A stretch of 64,000 nt of DNA, from positions 5,171,941 to 5,235,940 of the forward strand of contig NZ_CP026498.1 in NCBI RefSeq assembly GCF_002953255.1. Direction: 5' to 3'. Positions 63,917-64,000 of the stretch are shown piece after piece. Within the stretch, counting starts at the first letter, position 1. Every line of letters starts with the position of its first letter. The notes below the pieces were generated by a model, which saw nothing but the letters and a program-made list of their open reading frames with translations, was not told the DNA's origin and did not search any database. Both the position numbers and the translations under genes were made by a program. This DNA comes from Streptomyces sp. CB01881 (GTDB lineage Bacteria; Actinomycetota; Actinomycetes; Streptomycetales; Streptomycetaceae).

Positions 63917-64000
63917 TGAGGACAAGCCCTCGGCCTATTAGTACCGGTCAACTCCACCCCTCACGGGGCTTCCATATCCGGCCTATCAACCCAGTCGTCT
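63917..64000 (-). rRNA. rrl: 23S ribosomal RNA, 3' end only
   Basis: The 3'-terminal 84 nt of 23S rRNA, recognised on the minus strand by GACTGGTTGATAGG-like sequence (GGGTTGATAGGCCGGATA here), GGTACTAATAGGCCGAGGG and CTTGTCCTC. The gene runs off the right edge. The exact 3' end is set by pairing with the unseen 5' end and may be off by a few bases. The 80-bp spacer to 5S contains no tRNA. Confidence 0.93.

Overview
The window is chromosomal DNA from a high-GC actinobacterium of the family Streptomycetaceae (Streptomyces or Kitasatospora; the genus cannot be fixed from the sequence). The evidence is the extreme third-position G+C, frequent GTG and TTG starts, and the gene set nrdR-nrdJ, lexA, hflX, a second RelA/SpoT protein, dapF, miaA, miaB, gluABCD, recX-recA, clgR, cinA-pgsA-rimO, ftsK and osaABC. 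From memory, this order follows the lexA to osaC region of Streptomyces coelicolor, so most of the window is conserved core.

Layout. 1-2434: nrdR and the start of nrdJ face lexA across a shared control region that carries a pair of NrdR boxes 31 bp apart and a LexA box. 2589-10469: a minus-strand NRPS-independent siderophore operon (synthetase, acetyltransferase, lysine/ornithine N-hydroxylase, second synthetase) with a near-perfect iron box, followed 12 nt later by a DinG-type Fe-S helicase. 10799-13252: two tandem trypsin-like lipoproteins ending in a 32-bp perfect hairpin. 13281-20339: hflX, rshA, dapF, a membrane protein and miaA. 20497-23161: a small antitoxin-family protein, a class III dioxygenase-like protein and miaB. 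23278-26620: an orphan TAXI binding protein and a two-component system. 27009-30408: the glutamate ABC importer gluABCD. 30576-38496: an FAD monooxygenase, RNase Y, recX-recA with a consensus LexA box, an AI-2E-type permease, a DUF3046 protein and an acetyltransferase. 38562-45139: a subtilase and the giant helicase Lhr. 45331-53005: a small membrane protein, clgR, cinA-pgsA-rimO, a RodZ-like protein and ftsK. 53133-61740: the osmotic-stress set osaB, osaA, osaC. 62124-64000: an acetate-transporter-family protein, a PAP2_3 protein, then a minus-strand rRNA operon end (terminator, 5S, 3' end of 23S).

How the parts work together. lexA, recA and recX form the SOS core, with RecA activating LexA self-cleavage; lexA and recA both carry boxes here. 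NrdR controls the B12-dependent ribonucleotide reductase. MiaA and MiaB act in sequence on A37 of tRNAs, and RimO is a related methylthiotransferase acting on ribosomal protein S12. OsaA/OsaB and the divergent OsaC (RsbW-like kinase, PAS, GAF and PP2C domains) form the osmoadaptation module linked to SigB. The siderophore operon is the main accessory element: two synthetases plus a hydroxylase and an acylase resemble the aerobactin enzyme set rather than desferrioxamine, because no lysine decarboxylase is present.

Unusual structure. Six genes end in short tandem repeats that overlap or copy the stop-codon region. Four of these have repeat periods divisible by three (18, 18, 15 and 21 bp). Several strong inverted repeats lie in divergent promoter regions and have no assigned regulator.
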